Shown here in pieces: positions 36,234 to 45,596 of a stretch of DNA of 64,000 nucleotides. Made by a program: the position numbers and the translations under genes. Location: contig NZ_PVRV01000019.1 in the NCBI RefSeq assembly GCF_003012345.1, forward strand, positions 558,001 to 622,000, in the 5' to 3' direction. Numbering within the stretch: the first letter of the stretch is position 1; every line of letters starts with the position of its first letter. Source of the stretch: Phytohalomonas tamaricis (GTDB lineage Bacteria > Pseudomonadota > Gammaproteobacteria > Pseudomonadales > Halomonadaceae). The notes under the pieces were generated by a model. The model was not told the DNA's origin. It saw nothing but the letters and a program-made list of their open reading frames with translations, and searched no databases.

Positions 36234-37483
36234 CGCATCAATAACCGCGCGATGCCGGCCCGGGTGCGCTCAAGTGCGCCCCGGTTGGCATCGACAACCG
36301 CCTTGCCGGCCTGACCCAGATGGTGCCTTGCGGCATCATCTTCCAATAGCCGCATCAGTGCGCGTACCAGCGTATCGGCGTTGACAATATCGATCAGGGC
36401 ATCCGCTTCACGTAGAGTCGTGGCAATCTCACTGAAATTGTTCAGATGGGGGCCTGACAGTACCGGCACACCGAGTGCTGCGGGCTCAAGCAGATTATGA
36501 CCGCCTATCTCGACTAGGCTGCCCCCAACGAAAGCAAGATCCGCGGCACCGTATAGCGCCATCAACTCCCCCATCGTATCGCCGAGATAGACCTGCGTGT
36601 CGGTCGTGACCTGATCACCGGCGCTGCGGCGCGCCACATGGAAGCCACGTTCCTGACACAGCGCAGCGACATCATCGAAGCGCTGCGGGTGACGCGGCAC
36701 CAGAATCAACAAAGCGTCGTTAAAGCGCATCGATAGCTGGGCATGCGCCGCAAGAACCTGTTCATCCTCACCGGGATGGGTCGAGGCAGCAATCCACACC
36801 GGGCGCGTGCCGAATAATTGACGTAAACGCTGACTCTCATCAAGCGCCGCGTCATTGACGCTCAAATCGTATTTGAGTGAGCCGGTCACCGTAATATCGC
36901 GTGCCTCAAGGCCCAACGCGCGAAAACGCTTGGCGTCGTCTCCGGATTTGGCACCTACCCAGCGTACCCAGCGCAGCGCGTCGCGCATCAGCGGGCCAAG
37001 CTTGAGGTAGCGCTTGAAGGCCTTAGGCGACAGACGACCGTTGACAATGATGGCCGGCACGCCCTGATAGCCACAGGCACGCATCAGGTTGGGCCAAATC
37101 TCGGTTTCAACAATGATTGCCAGTTCAGGATTGAGACGGGTAATGAAGCGTTTCGTTGCGCGCGGAAAATCCAGTGGCACGAAGTGATGGCTGACCTTAT
37201 CCTCGAACAGCGCACGGATACGCTGTGCGCCGGTCGCCGTCATGGTCGTGACGACCACGCGATGATCGGGATAGTCATCGATTAGGCTGCGGATCAAGGG
37301 TTGCGCGGTCAGCGCTTCACCGACCGATGCGGCATGCACCCAGACGATGCGTTCATCGCCATAGTCAGGTATGCGTCCTAGGCGCTCACGCCGCGGATGG
37401 GTGGGCAATGACTCACGCCACACACGGCGCCAAATCAGCGGAGATAGCGCATAAAGCAAGGAAGAGTAAAGCCTACGACGCAC
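36230..37483 (-). CDS. waaA: 3-deoxy-D-manno-octulosonic acid (Kdo) transferase
   Basis: Inner-membrane glycosyltransferase adding Kdo from CMP-Kdo to lipid IVA, founding the lipopolysaccharide core. The 417 residues match WaaA/KdtA (E. coli 425). An N-terminal hydrophobic anchor (about 3-18) is followed by the family string [17 protein letters not shown] near 48-64, [12 protein letters not shown] near 130, [13 protein letters not shown] near 150 and the GT-B C-domain [20 protein letters not shown] near 316-335. Bacteria with a Kdo kinase, encoded here at 40.0 kb, often have a monofunctional WaaA that adds one Kdo; that is inference for this protein. It is 4 bp after hldE on the same strand. 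Confidence 0.96.
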   Translation of the reverse strand: MRRRLYSSLLYALSPLIWRRVWRESLPTHPRRERLGRIPDYGDERIVWVHAASVGEALTAQPLIRSLIDDYPDHRVVVTTMTATGAQRIRALFEDKVSHHFVPLDFPRATKRFITRLNPELAIIVETEIWPNLMRACGYQGVPAIIVNGRLSPKAFKRYLKLGPLMRDALRWVRWVGAKSGDDAKRFRALGLEARDITVTGSLKYDLSVNDAALDESQRLRQLFGTRPVWIAASTHPGEDEQVLAAHAQLSMRFNDALLILVPRHPQRFDDVAALCQERGFHVARRSAGDQVTTDTQVYLGDTMGELMALYGAADLAFVGGSLVEIGGHNLLEPAALGVPVLSGPHLNNFSEIATTLREADALIDIVNADTLVRALMRLLEDDAARHHLGQAGKAVVDANRGALERTRAGIARLLMR

Positions 37484-37487
37484 GCGA

Positions 37488-38918
37488 TTAAAGTTCCCGG
37501 TCGAGGATGGAGGCGATCATCGCCGTTGTCGAGACACCGTCCTCGAAGCCGAGCACCTGAACCTCGCCGCCATTAGCCAGCACGGCCGCGCCGCCAGAAA
37601 TATCGTCAACCTTGTAATCGCCACCCTTGACCAGCACATCCGGCAGCACGGCCTCGATCAGACGCTGCGGGGTGTCCTCGCTAAAGGCCACAACCCAGTC
37701 GACTGCTGACAGCCCGGCCAATACCTGCATACGGCGCGCAAGTGGATTGATGGGCCGCTTGGGCCCTTTCAGGCGTGTCACCGAGGCATCGTCATTGACG
37801 GCTACGATCAGGCGAGTACCGAGCCGCTTGGCCTGCTCCAAATAAGCGACATGACCGGCGTGAAGGATGTCAAAACAGCCATTGGTCATCACTACGCGTT
37901 CACCACGCGCCTGAGAAGCCCGTACTGCCGCAATCAGCGTGGCTTCGGAAGTGGCGCCATATTCCGCCAGCTTGTCACCGTGCAGTGCCGTATAGAGTTC
38001 GGCGACCGAGAGCGTCGCGGTACCGGGCTTGGCCACCACCAACCCGGCGGCGAGGTTGGCCAGCATCATCGCCTCGGGCAAGGCGTGCCCCGACGCCAGC
38101 GCCAGTCCGAGCACACCAATTACCGTATCGCCCGCCCCGGTGACATCGAAGACTTCACGGGCATGCGTCGGCAGATGCAGCGGCGCGAAATCTTCACGAA
38201 TCAACGTCATGCCCTTCTCGCTGCGCGTTATCAATAGCGCCTCAAGCCCGAGTTCGCCACGTAGCTGTTCGCCCTTCTCTGCCAGTTCTTGATCACTTCG
38301 GCACGGACCGACTACCGCCTCGAATTCGGCTAAATTAGGCGTAATCACATTGGCGCCACGATAACGCGAAAAATCCTGCCCCTTGGGGTCGACCAGCACT
38401 CGCTTGCCCGCCTGGCGGCCGAGTGAGATCAATGTCTGGATACGATCGAGCGTTCCCTTGCCATAGTCTGACAAAATCATCAGATCACAATCTGGCAGCG
38501 CTGCTTCGACCTGCTCCACCAACTCAGCCGTATCGACATCAGCCAGCGGAGACTCGAAATCGAGACGGATAAGTTGCTGGTTGCGGCTCATCACGCGCAG
38601 CTTGGTGATCGTGGGCACGTCCGTGCCATATTGAAAGCATGTACTGACATTAGCGGCACTCAACTCATCGTTGAGTAACGTCGCGTTATTGTCATTGCCC
38701 ACCAATCCCGCCAGCGTGGCAATGCCCCCCAGCGAGGCGACATTAAGCGCGACATTCGCCGCGCCACCGGGCCGGTCCTCGCACTGCTCAACCCGTACCA
38801 CCGGCACCGGCGCCTCCGGAGAAATGCGTGAGGTGCCGCCATGCCAATAGCGGTCGAGCATCACATCACCCACTACCAGCACTCGGGCGGATTCGAACGC
38901 GGTCAGATCGAGTTTCAT
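37488..38918 (-). CDS. hldE: Bifunctional heptose 7-phosphate kinase/heptose 1-phosphate adenylyltransferase
   Basis: Two-domain enzyme of ADP-heptose synthesis. The N-terminal ribokinase-type domain (about 1-320) phosphorylates heptose 7-phosphate at C1, with [14 protein letters not shown] near 30, [15 protein letters not shown] near 52 and the catalytic [13 protein letters not shown] near 262. The C-terminal nucleotidyltransferase domain (about 340-476) adds ADP and carries [20 protein letters not shown] near 346 (HxGH motif) and [12 protein letters not shown] near 435. The 476 residues equal the E. coli length. It sits between the heptosyltransferase I gene and waaA, 21 and 4 bp away, so all three are probably one operon. 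Confidence 0.96.
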   Translation of the reverse strand: MKLDLTAFESARVLVVGDVMLDRYWHGGTSRISPEAPVPVVRVEQCEDRPGGAANVALNVASLGGIATLAGLVGNDNNATLLNDELSAANVSTCFQYGTDVPTITKLRVMSRNQQLIRLDFESPLADVDTAELVEQVEAALPDCDLMILSDYGKGTLDRIQTLISLGRQAGKRVLVDPKGQDFSRYRGANVITPNLAEFEAVVGPCRSDQELAEKGEQLRGELGLEALLITRSEKGMTLIREDFAPLHLPTHAREVFDVTGAGDTVIGVLGLALASGHALPEAMMLANLAAGLVVAKPGTATLSVAELYTALHGDKLAEYGATSEATLIAAVRASQARGERVVMTNGCFDILHAGHVAYLEQAKRLGTRLIVAVNDDASVTRLKGPKRPINPLARRMQVLAGLSAVDWVVAFSEDTPQRLIEAVLPDVLVKGGDYKVDDISGGAAVLANGGEVQVLGFEDGVSTTAMIASILDREL

Positions 38919-38939
38919 CTATGAATAGCCTTTGTTTGA

Positions 38940-40019
38940 TCAGCGCTTGAGACGATCGGCAGTATGCTCAACCAACGTATCGAGGCGCTCGATGACATCT
39001 TCGCTGCGAATCAGGGACATCGCATCAGGATGACGCACACGTGTCCCCCAGGTGATGTCATCGAGCGATTTATGCAAATACGTGCGTACAGCATCAGGGT
39101 AGCGGTTAGCGACATAGTCCTGCCAACAGTACGGTGCAGCACGCTCAGGATTGGTGGTGGCAAAAAGCCCGACCACAGGCGTTCCCAGCGCATTGGCCAT
39201 ATGGACCGGCCCGGAATCCGGAGCAATCACGACACGCGCGCGCTCGATCAGGGCCAAAAGTCCCTTGAGAGAAGTCTTGCCCATGACATCGATCGGTTTG
39301 GCCTCGACACATTGCGCCATGATCTGGGCAGACATCTCGCGCTCCTGCATACTGCTGCCGCCAGTCAAAATAGTAGTCAGGCCGTGCTGCGCCCAGGCAT
39401 GCTCGATCACCGCCGCATACCCTTGCGCCGACCAGTTGCGGAAATTACGCAACCGTGGGTTGGCGCACGGGCTGATGACGAGTGTCTGACGCCCCGCCAT
39501 GAACGTCTCGGCCTCCTGATAGGCCGTGTCGGGAATCGCCAGATTCCACTCCAATGCGGTATCGGTCACGCCAAGTGCGCGAGCAAAATCCATGAACGAC
39601 TCAAGCACATGCGCTTGGGGGTGCGGCGCCAAACGATGATTGGTAAACCAGGTCTGCCAATCCTTGGCGCGCGCTCGGTCGTAGCCGATACGCACCCCAG
39701 CGCTAAGCCCCAGCGAGAGGATGCTGGCACGAAGCGACTGCTGCATGTGGAGTAGCACATCAAAGCGCGTGTCACTGAGGTCACGCCACAACTGGCGCAT
39801 GCCCTTGAAGCCTGTGGCCTTGTCATACACCACGAACTCGACCCCGGACAATCCGGTCAGTAAACTGTGTTCCCCTTTACCAACGATCCAGGTAATACGG
39901 GTCTTGGGCCATTGACGCTGCAAGGCTCGTACCGTGGGTACCAAGTTGCAGACATCGCCTAGAGCGGATAACCGCAGCACACAGATATGCGTGGGGCTAG
40001 CGGGCAGAGGATGCTTCAT
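38940..40019 (-). CDS. opsX: OpsX-type lipopolysaccharide heptosyltransferase I (GT family 9)
   Basis: A 359-residue GT-B glycosyltransferase of family 9, predicted to transfer the first L-glycero-D-manno-heptose to the Kdo residue. The N-terminal ICVLRLSALGDVCNLVPTVR (about 11-30) and the ADP-heptose site PDSGPVHMANALGTPVVGLF near 255-274 are typical. The opening resembles Haemophilus OpsX more than E. coli WaaC, and the adjacent Kdo kinase gene fits, because OpsX acts on phosphorylated Kdo in Haemophilus. First gene of opsX-hldE-waaA. The likely ATG at 40019 has no good ribosome site and overlaps the kdkA start codon on the other strand. Confidence 0.82.
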   Translation of the reverse strand: MKHPLPASPTHICVLRLSALGDVCNLVPTVRALQRQWPKTRITWIVGKGEHSLLTGLSGVEFVVYDKATGFKGMRQLWRDLSDTRFDVLLHMQQSLRASILSLGLSAGVRIGYDRARAKDWQTWFTNHRLAPHPQAHVLESFMDFARALGVTDTALEWNLAIPDTAYQEAETFMAGRQTLVISPCANPRLRNFRNWSAQGYAAVIEHAWAQHGLTTILTGGSSMQEREMSAQIMAQCVEAKPIDVMGKTSLKGLLALIERARVVIAPDSGPVHMANALGTPVVGLFATTNPERAAPYCWQDYVANRYPDAVRTYLHKSLDDITWGTRVRHPDAMSLIRSEDVIERLDTLVEHTADRLKR

Positions 40020-40755
40020 GCGGATGGTTATGTCCCGAAAAGCGAATGTGCACATTCTATATGATGCGCATAGTTTATGTGATGCCGATGGCCCCCCACA
40101 AATTTGCGCCGAATGGTTCACTGCTGCTTACTGGCGAGAACTCCATGCCATCGTCGGTGAGGCGCCGGGGCGCGGTGCCAGTATCTTTATCGATGCCACG
40201 GCAAGCGGATCTGCTTCACCCAACCAACAGTGGACGCTAAGGCCCTATCGCCGCGGCGGGCTGATAGAGCATCTGAGCGAAGACCGCTACCTGTGGACTG
40301 GCGCTGATCAAAGCCGTGCCTTTCGTGAATTCAGGCTGACTGCTCGTCTTCACGATCAGGGCCTGCCCGTACCGCAGCCGGTCGGTGCCTGTGTATGGCG
40401 CCAAGGCATCTTTTACCAAGCCGCTCTGATGACGGTACGTATCCCCGGTGCCCGTGCGCTGGCCGACCTGCTCGCCAACGGCAGCGCCAGTGATGAGCTT
40501 CTTGCCGATGTAGGCAGGCTCATCCATCGTTTCCACGCCGCCGGGCTTGATCATGTCGATCTCAATGCCCGCAATATCCTCGTCGATGCCCAGAGTGAAC
40601 CGTGGCTGATCGACTTCGATCGTTGTCGTCTGCGTGCGCAAGGTCAGTGGCGCCAGCGCAACCTCGACCGTTTAAAACGCTCTATCGACAAGTTTGCCCC
40701 GCAACGGGCGAATGACTATAGCAAATATCTCCTTCAAGGATACGCAGCCAGCTAA
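40018..40755 (+). CDS. kdkA: 3-deoxy-D-manno-octulosonic acid kinase
   Basis: A 245-residue kinase-fold protein that phosphorylates the Kdo residue of lipid A-Kdo, with ATP. Recognised by TLRPYRRGGLIEHLSEDRYLW (near 66-86, in two overlapping parts), AFREFRLTARLHDQGLPVPQP near 95, the catalytic loop HVDLNARNILVD near 180-191 (Asp and Asn) and the metal motif LIDFDRCRLR near 198. GAGG lies seven bases before ATG 40018. It starts the rightward run kdkA-yejM-GT2-GT4, and overlaps the opsX start codon by two bases. The pairing of kdkA with opsX is known from Haemophilus. Confidence 0.9.
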   Translation: MRMVMSRKANVHILYDAHSLCDADGPPQICAEWFTAAYWRELHAIVGEAPGRGASIFIDATASGSASPNQQWTLRPYRRGGLIEHLSEDRYLWTGADQSRAFREFRLTARLHDQGLPVPQPVGACVWRQGIFYQAALMTVRIPGARALADLLANGSASDELLADVGRLIHRFHAAGLDHVDLNARNILVDAQSEPWLIDFDRCRLRAQGQWRQRNLDRLKRSIDKFAPQRANDYSKYLLQGYAAS

Positions 40756-40763
40756 CGCCAACC

Positions 40764-42620
40764 ATGAAACTATCGAACGATACCCGACGCTTCCGGCTTC
40801 GTGCCGCCGCCTTCTTTGCACTGATCAACCTCGTGCTCGTATGGGCCATTGCCCTACGCTACGTGCCCTACCTTGATGTTCCAGTCGACTTCTGGGGCTT
40901 AAGTTATCTGCTGACGACCTGGCCCGGCCATTTTGGTCTGCTTGTCGAGCTTGCTTGGCTGCCACTGGCGCTGATGGCGCTCGTACTGCCCAAGCGCGGC
41001 ATGATTATTCCCGCTGCGCTGCTCGCCAGCGCTGGGCTATGGGCACTGGCACTTGATACCGTGGTCTACGGCCAGTACCGCTTCCATCTCAACGGTTTCA
41101 TGCTGTCGCTGTTCCTCAATGACAAGAACGGCGAAATCTTCAGCTTCTCAGTAATGACCTGGATAGTCGGCATCGCTGTCATTATCGCGCTGGTGCTGTT
41201 TGAGCTATGGCTGGCATGGCGCATTTTTGCCCGTGCCAGAAGCGTGCGCCTGCCGGTATGGAAAATCTTCGCGGCACTGCTGGTGTTAATGGTCGCAAGC
41301 CACGCCATCCATGTCGTCGCCGATGCGCGTTACAAGCGCTCAGTCACACAGCAGGTAGGCATCTACCCCCTGCTGTTTCCTGCCACCGCCAAGGATTTCA
41401 TGGAAAAACACGGCTGGCTCGATCCACGTGCAGCGCGTGAAAAGGGCCTCAAGCTCAACCAAGGTGGCAGCGCCAGCCTCGATTGGCCCAAGGCGCCGCT
41501 TCAGTGCATGCCCGGCGAGGATGCGCCCAATATCATCATTATCACACTGGACTCTTGGCGCTTCGATGAGTATGACCAGAAGACCGTGCCCAACATCTAC
41601 GCAGCGATGAGCGACGGCACACGCTTCCTGGATCACATCAGCGGTGGCAATGCGACCCGCAATGGCGTCTTCAGCCTGTTCTATGGTCTGAGCGGCAACT
41701 ACTGGGAAGCTATGGAGAACAGCCAGACGCCAAGCCTGTTTATTCGTACGCTTCAACAGCACAACTATCCACTCGGCCTGTTCGGTTCGGCGAGCTTCGA
41801 TGGCGTCGGTTTTGATCGTACCGTATTCGCTTCAGTGCCTGATTTACGCCTGCGCACGCAGGAGGGTTCAACGCCCGCCGAACGCGACGCCAACATGACG
41901 CAGGATTGGCTCGATTGGCAGCAGGAACGGCGTCAACAGTCACCCGGGCAGCCCTATTTCGGCTTTTTGTTCTATGACGCGCCGCACGGTTACAGCGTGC
42001 CGCAGGATGCCGAGAAGCCGTGGCAGCCCTCCGCTAGCGAGATGAGCTACGTCAATCTCGGCCCAGATACCGACCCCACGCCAATCCAGAACCTGCATCG
42101 CAACGCGGCGCATTTTGATGACACGCTGATCAAGCGTGTCATTGACGATCTCAAGGCAGCCGGCGAATGGGACAACACGATTCTGGTCGTCACCTCCGAC
42201 CATGGACAGGAATTCAACGACTCGCACCACAACTACTGGGGGCATAACAGTAATTTCACCAAATGGCAGACCCAAGTGCCGCTGGTAATCCGTGGCCCGG
42301 GCGTCGCGAAGGGCGAAAATCACGGCTTGACCAGCCATCTTGATGTCGTGCCCACTCTGATGACGCATGGCCTGGGATGCAGCAACCCGCCTGGCGACTA
42401 CAGCATGGGCCAGGACCTGCTTTCAGGCGCACTCGATCACAACTGGGTGATCTCGAACAGCTACCTTGATTACGGCATCATCGAGGATGATCGCATTACC
42501 GTGGTTCAGGACAGCGGCGACTGGGACGTCTACGATCCGCAGATGGATGAATTGCCCGAGCAGAATTTCTCACCCGCGGTATTCGATGCGGTCAATGCCA
42601 TGAAGCGCTTCTTTAAATAA
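40764..42620 (+). CDS. YejM/PbgA-like inner-membrane protein with sulfatase-fold domain
   Basis: A 618-residue protein with five N-terminal membrane helices (about 15-190, DUF3413-like) and a periplasmic alkaline-phosphatase/sulfatase-fold domain (about 250-600). The segment SGGNATRNGVFSLFYGLSG (residues 293-311) matches the YejM family, which in E. coli controls LpxC stability in response to periplasmic-leaflet LPS. Candidate metal ligands and nucleophile remain: Asp263 in TLDSWR, Thr298 in NATRN, and Asp479-His480 in TSDHGQEFN, with His494 in WGHNSN. Location in an LPS core operon, 8 bp after kdkA and 10 bp before a glycosyltransferase, supports a role in LPS. It may be regulatory, or an enzyme modifying the core; the sequence alone does not decide. 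Confidence 0.85.
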   Translation: MKLSNDTRRFRLRAAAFFALINLVLVWAIALRYVPYLDVPVDFWGLSYLLTTWPGHFGLLVELAWLPLALMALVLPKRGMIIPAALLASAGLWALALDTVVYGQYRFHLNGFMLSLFLNDKNGEIFSFSVMTWIVGIAVIIALVLFELWLAWRIFARARSVRLPVWKIFAALLVLMVASHAIHVVADARYKRSVTQQVGIYPLLFPATAKDFMEKHGWLDPRAAREKGLKLNQGGSASLDWPKAPLQCMPGEDAPNIIIITLDSWRFDEYDQKTVPNIYAAMSDGTRFLDHISGGNATRNGVFSLFYGLSGNYWEAMENSQTPSLFIRTLQQHNYPLGLFGSASFDGVGFDRTVFASVPDLRLRTQEGSTPAERDANMTQDWLDWQQERRQQSPGQPYFGFLFYDAPHGYSVPQDAEKPWQPSASEMSYVNLGPDTDPTPIQNLHRNAAHFDDTLIKRVIDDLKAAGEWDNTILVVTSDHGQEFNDSHHNYWGHNSNFTKWQTQVPLVIRGPGVAKGENHGLTSHLDVVPTLMTHGLGCSNPPGDYSMGQDLLSGALDHNWVISNSYLDYGIIEDDRITVVQDSGDWDVYDPQMDELPEQNFSPAVFDAVNAMKRFFK

Positions 42621-42630
42621 GGAGGGCCCT

Positions 42631-43449
42631 ATGTCCACCCAAGCAGCGCCTGACGCAGCAAAACCTGCCATCACCGGGGTGGTAATCACGCTCAATGAAG
42701 CTCATAACATCGAGGCCTGTCTGGCCTCGCTGTCGCGGGTCTGCAGCGAGCTGATCGTCGTCGATTCCGGTTCAACGGACGATACCCGCGAACGCGCCGA
42801 ACGCGCCGGGGCGCGAGTGATCGAGCAGCCCTATCTCGGTGACGGACCGCAGAAAAATGTCGGTCCTGGCCAGGCCAGCCACCGCTGGGTATTGTCACTC
42901 GACGCCGATGAACGCCTTACTGACGAAGCGGTAAAGATTATTTCCGCGCTCGATCTCAATGCGGATAACCACGACGCCTATGCCCTGCGCCGCCGTAACT
43001 TTATCGGTTCGCGCTGGGTAAAGCGCTGCGGTTGGTATCCGGATTACTGCATCCGTCTTTTCGATCGTGAACGCACCGCGTTTTCCGACAGCCGCCAGCA
43101 CGCCTCGGTACAGGCGAAGAATCCGAAGCGCCTTGATGCCGACCTTGAGCACTATTCCTTTGCCAACTTGGGCGAGCTATTCACCAAGGCGAGCGGGCGC
43201 TTTTCCAATCGCGCAGCCAAAATCATGTACCTCAAGGGCAAGCGTGCCAGTGCGCTGTCGCCGCTGACCCACGGTGCCAACGCCTTTGTGCGCAAGTATG
43301 TGTTCCAAGGGGGCTTCACCGCCGGTGTCGACGGCCTCTCAGTAGCACTGTCGGCGGCGGTCAACGCTTACCTCAAATACGCCAAGCTGCTCGAATTTCA
43401 GCGTGACGCCAAAGTGCGTGACGCCGAGAACTTCGACAAGGTCTGGTAA
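42631..43449 (+). CDS. Family 2 glycosyltransferase (WaaE/KdtX-like)
   Basis: A 272-residue cytoplasmic GT-A glycosyltransferase, probably adding a hexose to the inner-core heptose. The nucleotide-sugar region VVITLNEAHNIEACLASL (about 17-34), VVDSGSTDDT near 48-57, the string GPQKNVGPGQASHRWVLSLD near 72-91 and DADER (DXD-type) near 91-95 are typical of the WaaE group, as is RLFDRERTAFSDSRQHASV near 143-161. AAGGAGG precedes the ATG closely. Donor and acceptor are inference. It is between the YejM-like gene and a GT4 gene. Confidence 0.85.
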   Translation: MSTQAAPDAAKPAITGVVITLNEAHNIEACLASLSRVCSELIVVDSGSTDDTRERAERAGARVIEQPYLGDGPQKNVGPGQASHRWVLSLDADERLTDEAVKIISALDLNADNHDAYALRRRNFIGSRWVKRCGWYPDYCIRLFDRERTAFSDSRQHASVQAKNPKRLDADLEHYSFANLGELFTKASGRFSNRAAKIMYLKGKRASALSPLTHGANAFVRKYVFQGGFTAGVDGLSVALSAAVNAYLKYAKLLEFQRDAKVRDAENFDKVW

Positions 43450-43471
43450 ACGTCTGCTAACGGTGGGAACA

Positions 43472-44512
43472 ATGAACACGCCCTTGCATATTCGCCACGT
43501 CAATCTGGCCCGTGGCTTTCGTGGTGGCGAACGGCAGACGGTCTTGCTCATTCAGGCGCTGGCGGCACTGGGTCTGAAGCAGAGCTTGGTATGTCGTCGC
43601 GACTCGTGGATTCCTGCCGAGCTTGAAAACGTGGCGGTCAGTATCATTCATGCCGATCATCAATTGGCCGGTCATTTCAACGGTGGCCGTGCCGACCTGG
43701 TGCATGCGCATGAAGCCAAGGCAGTGCACTGGGCTTATGTGCATCAACGTCTTCGCAGCACACCGTACCTCCTGACTCGGCGCGTCCCCCAACCGGTCAA
43801 GGACAAGTTTTTCAACCGACGTACCTACGCCAAGGCACGCTGTACAGTAGCCATTTCTTCAGTGATCGAAACTCACCTCTGCCAGCGCAACTGGGGTGAA
43901 ACGGCACGTATCCCCAGCGCGTTGGCTCACCTTCCCGCCAATGCCGAGCAGGTTGATGCGCTCAAGGCCCGCTTCGCCCACCGTTTCGTCGTGGGTCATG
44001 TCGGTGCGCTGGTCGACCGCCACAAGGGGCAGCGATTACTGATAGACGCTGCACGTCAGCTTCATGACAGCCATCCTGAGCTACTGTTTCTCTTTCTTGG
44101 CGAAGGTGAGGACGAGGCGGCACTCAAGCGTGAAAGTGCCGACCTCGACAATGTCGTCTGGGAAGGGTTCAAAAAGAACGTGGGTGATTACTTGGAGGCA
44201 ATGGACCTATTCGCCTTTCCATCGCGCAACGAAGGGCTTGGCTCAATTTTGCTCGATGTGATGGATCATGACGTCCCGATTGTCGCCGCTGCCGTCGATG
44301 GCATTCCGGATATCGTCATCGACGACGACAGTGGCGTATTGGTACCGGGCGAAGACAGCACGGCACTCGCTCAGGCCATCGCTGAGCTTGCGTCAGACGC
44401 CGCAAGGCGCGAACGCTTGGCTTCAGGGGCAAAGCGCCGTCTCGGTGCTTTCACGCCCGCGGCAATGGCCAGCGCCTATCTAACACTTTACCGTCGCTTA
44501 TTGACGCGCTAA
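43472..44512 (+). CDS. Family 4 glycosyltransferase
   Basis: A 346-residue GT-B glycosyltransferase, likely an LPS core enzyme. It begins LHIRHVNLARGFRGGERQTV (about 5-24), with the acceptor-domain GGERQ turn. The C-domain has FVVGHVGALVDRHKGQRLLI near 169-188, FLFLGEGEDEAAL near 204, and the retaining-GT signature SRNEGLGSILLDVMD near 251-265 containing the E-x7-type glutamates. ATG 43472 has GGTGGGA upstream and is preferred to the frame open from 43403 in the previous gene. Its stop lies 15 bp inside the end of the convergent waaF gene. Sugar unknown. Confidence 0.85.
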   Translation: MNTPLHIRHVNLARGFRGGERQTVLLIQALAALGLKQSLVCRRDSWIPAELENVAVSIIHADHQLAGHFNGGRADLVHAHEAKAVHWAYVHQRLRSTPYLLTRRVPQPVKDKFFNRRTYAKARCTVAISSVIETHLCQRNWGETARIPSALAHLPANAEQVDALKARFAHRFVVGHVGALVDRHKGQRLLIDAARQLHDSHPELLFLFLGEGEDEAALKRESADLDNVVWEGFKKNVGDYLEAMDLFAFPSRNEGLGSILLDVMDHDVPIVAAAVDGIPDIVIDDDSGVLVPGEDSTALAQAIAELASDAARRERLASGAKRRLGAFTPAAMASAYLTLYRRLLTR

Positions 44513-45592
44513 TACGTCACGATTAGCGGGTGTACCCGCCACAATAGCCTGATGGAGCCGTTCAGGCATGATGTGCTTCAGGCAGTTATTGTGCCCCAGG
44601 GGACAGGTGCGTTCGAAACATGGCGAGCATGCCAGGTTCAACCAGTGAATTTCAGCATTATCGCTAAGCGGCGGCGTGTAGTGCGGCGAGGTGGAACCGT
44701 AGACGGCCTGAATGCGTGTGCCTACAGCAGCGGCGACATGCATCAGACCCGAATCATTGGTCACCACCTGCTGGCACAATCCAAGTACGTCGACCGCATC
44801 GGCAAGCGAGGTCTTGCCACACAGATTGAAGGCGTGAGGCAGCCCCAAGGCGATCTTTTCACCTGCTGCTTCATCCTTGGGCCCTCCCAGCACAGCAACA
44901 GCGTAGCCTGCATCGATCAGGGTCTCGGCCAGCAGCCGGAAATAGTCAAGCGGCCACTGCTTGGAAGGACCGAACTCCGCACCCGGCATCATACCGATCA
45001 GCGGCCTATCCGAGAGACCGTGCGCCGTAACCAGTTTTGCCTGGTTGTCAGGATCAACACGTAGCTTCGGCTGCGGAATACGTTGGGGCGGATAAGCCTC
45101 GCCCCGTGGCAGGCCGAGTGAGACAAAACGCTTGACGGTCTGATCAAGAATCTTCTTGTTGAGTTGGCGGCGCCTATTGAGAATCACAAAGCGCTGCTCA
45201 CCGATAAATCCGGTCCGGCTCGGTACGCTGGCCATAAACGGCACCAGCGCCGATTTCCACGAACGCGGCAGAACGATAGCGCGATCATATTCACCGCGCA
45301 GTTGACGCCCCAGTCTCCAGCGTGCCTTGAAACCGGTCTTGCCATGTCCGACATCAAGCGTCAGTGCACGGCGCACTTCCGGCATGCGCGCGATGATGGG
45401 CAATGACCAGGCGGGGCCCACCACATCGATCATACATCCGGGCAAGCGCGCCTTGAGCGTCATGAACAGACTTTGCGCCATGACCATGTCACCTACCCAG
45501 GACGGGCCGACGATCAGAATACGTTCGCCGGTCACTGTACGTGCTTTAACGCCGCCTCGGGTAGCAGACGGGTCATTTGATCGCGTTACCAT
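44498..45592 (-). CDS. waaF: Lipopolysaccharide heptosyltransferase II
   Basis: A 364-residue GT family 9 enzyme adding the second heptose to the inner core from ADP-heptose. The N-terminal glycine-rich strand is ILIVGPSWVGDMVMAQSLF near residues 25-43. The string WKSALVPFMASVPSRTGFIGE near 110-130 (in two overlapping parts), PGAEFGPSKQWP near 196 and NDSGLMHVAAAVGTR near 277 are close to WaaF, as is CSPCFERTCPLGHNNCL near 318-334. ATG 45592 lies 4 bp after the hldD stop on the same strand, so hldD-waaF is an operon. The N-terminal 20 residues are not conserved. Confidence 0.93.
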   Translation of the reverse strand: MVTRSNDPSATRGGVKARTVTGERILIVGPSWVGDMVMAQSLFMTLKARLPGCMIDVVGPAWSLPIIARMPEVRRALTLDVGHGKTGFKARWRLGRQLRGEYDRAIVLPRSWKSALVPFMASVPSRTGFIGEQRFVILNRRRQLNKKILDQTVKRFVSLGLPRGEAYPPQRIPQPKLRVDPDNQAKLVTAHGLSDRPLIGMMPGAEFGPSKQWPLDYFRLLAETLIDAGYAVAVLGGPKDEAAGEKIALGLPHAFNLCGKTSLADAVDVLGLCQQVVTNDSGLMHVAAAVGTRIQAVYGSTSPHYTPPLSDNAEIHWLNLACSPCFERTCPLGHNNCLKHIMPERLHQAIVAGTPANRDVLARQ

Positions 45593-45596
45593 CGGC

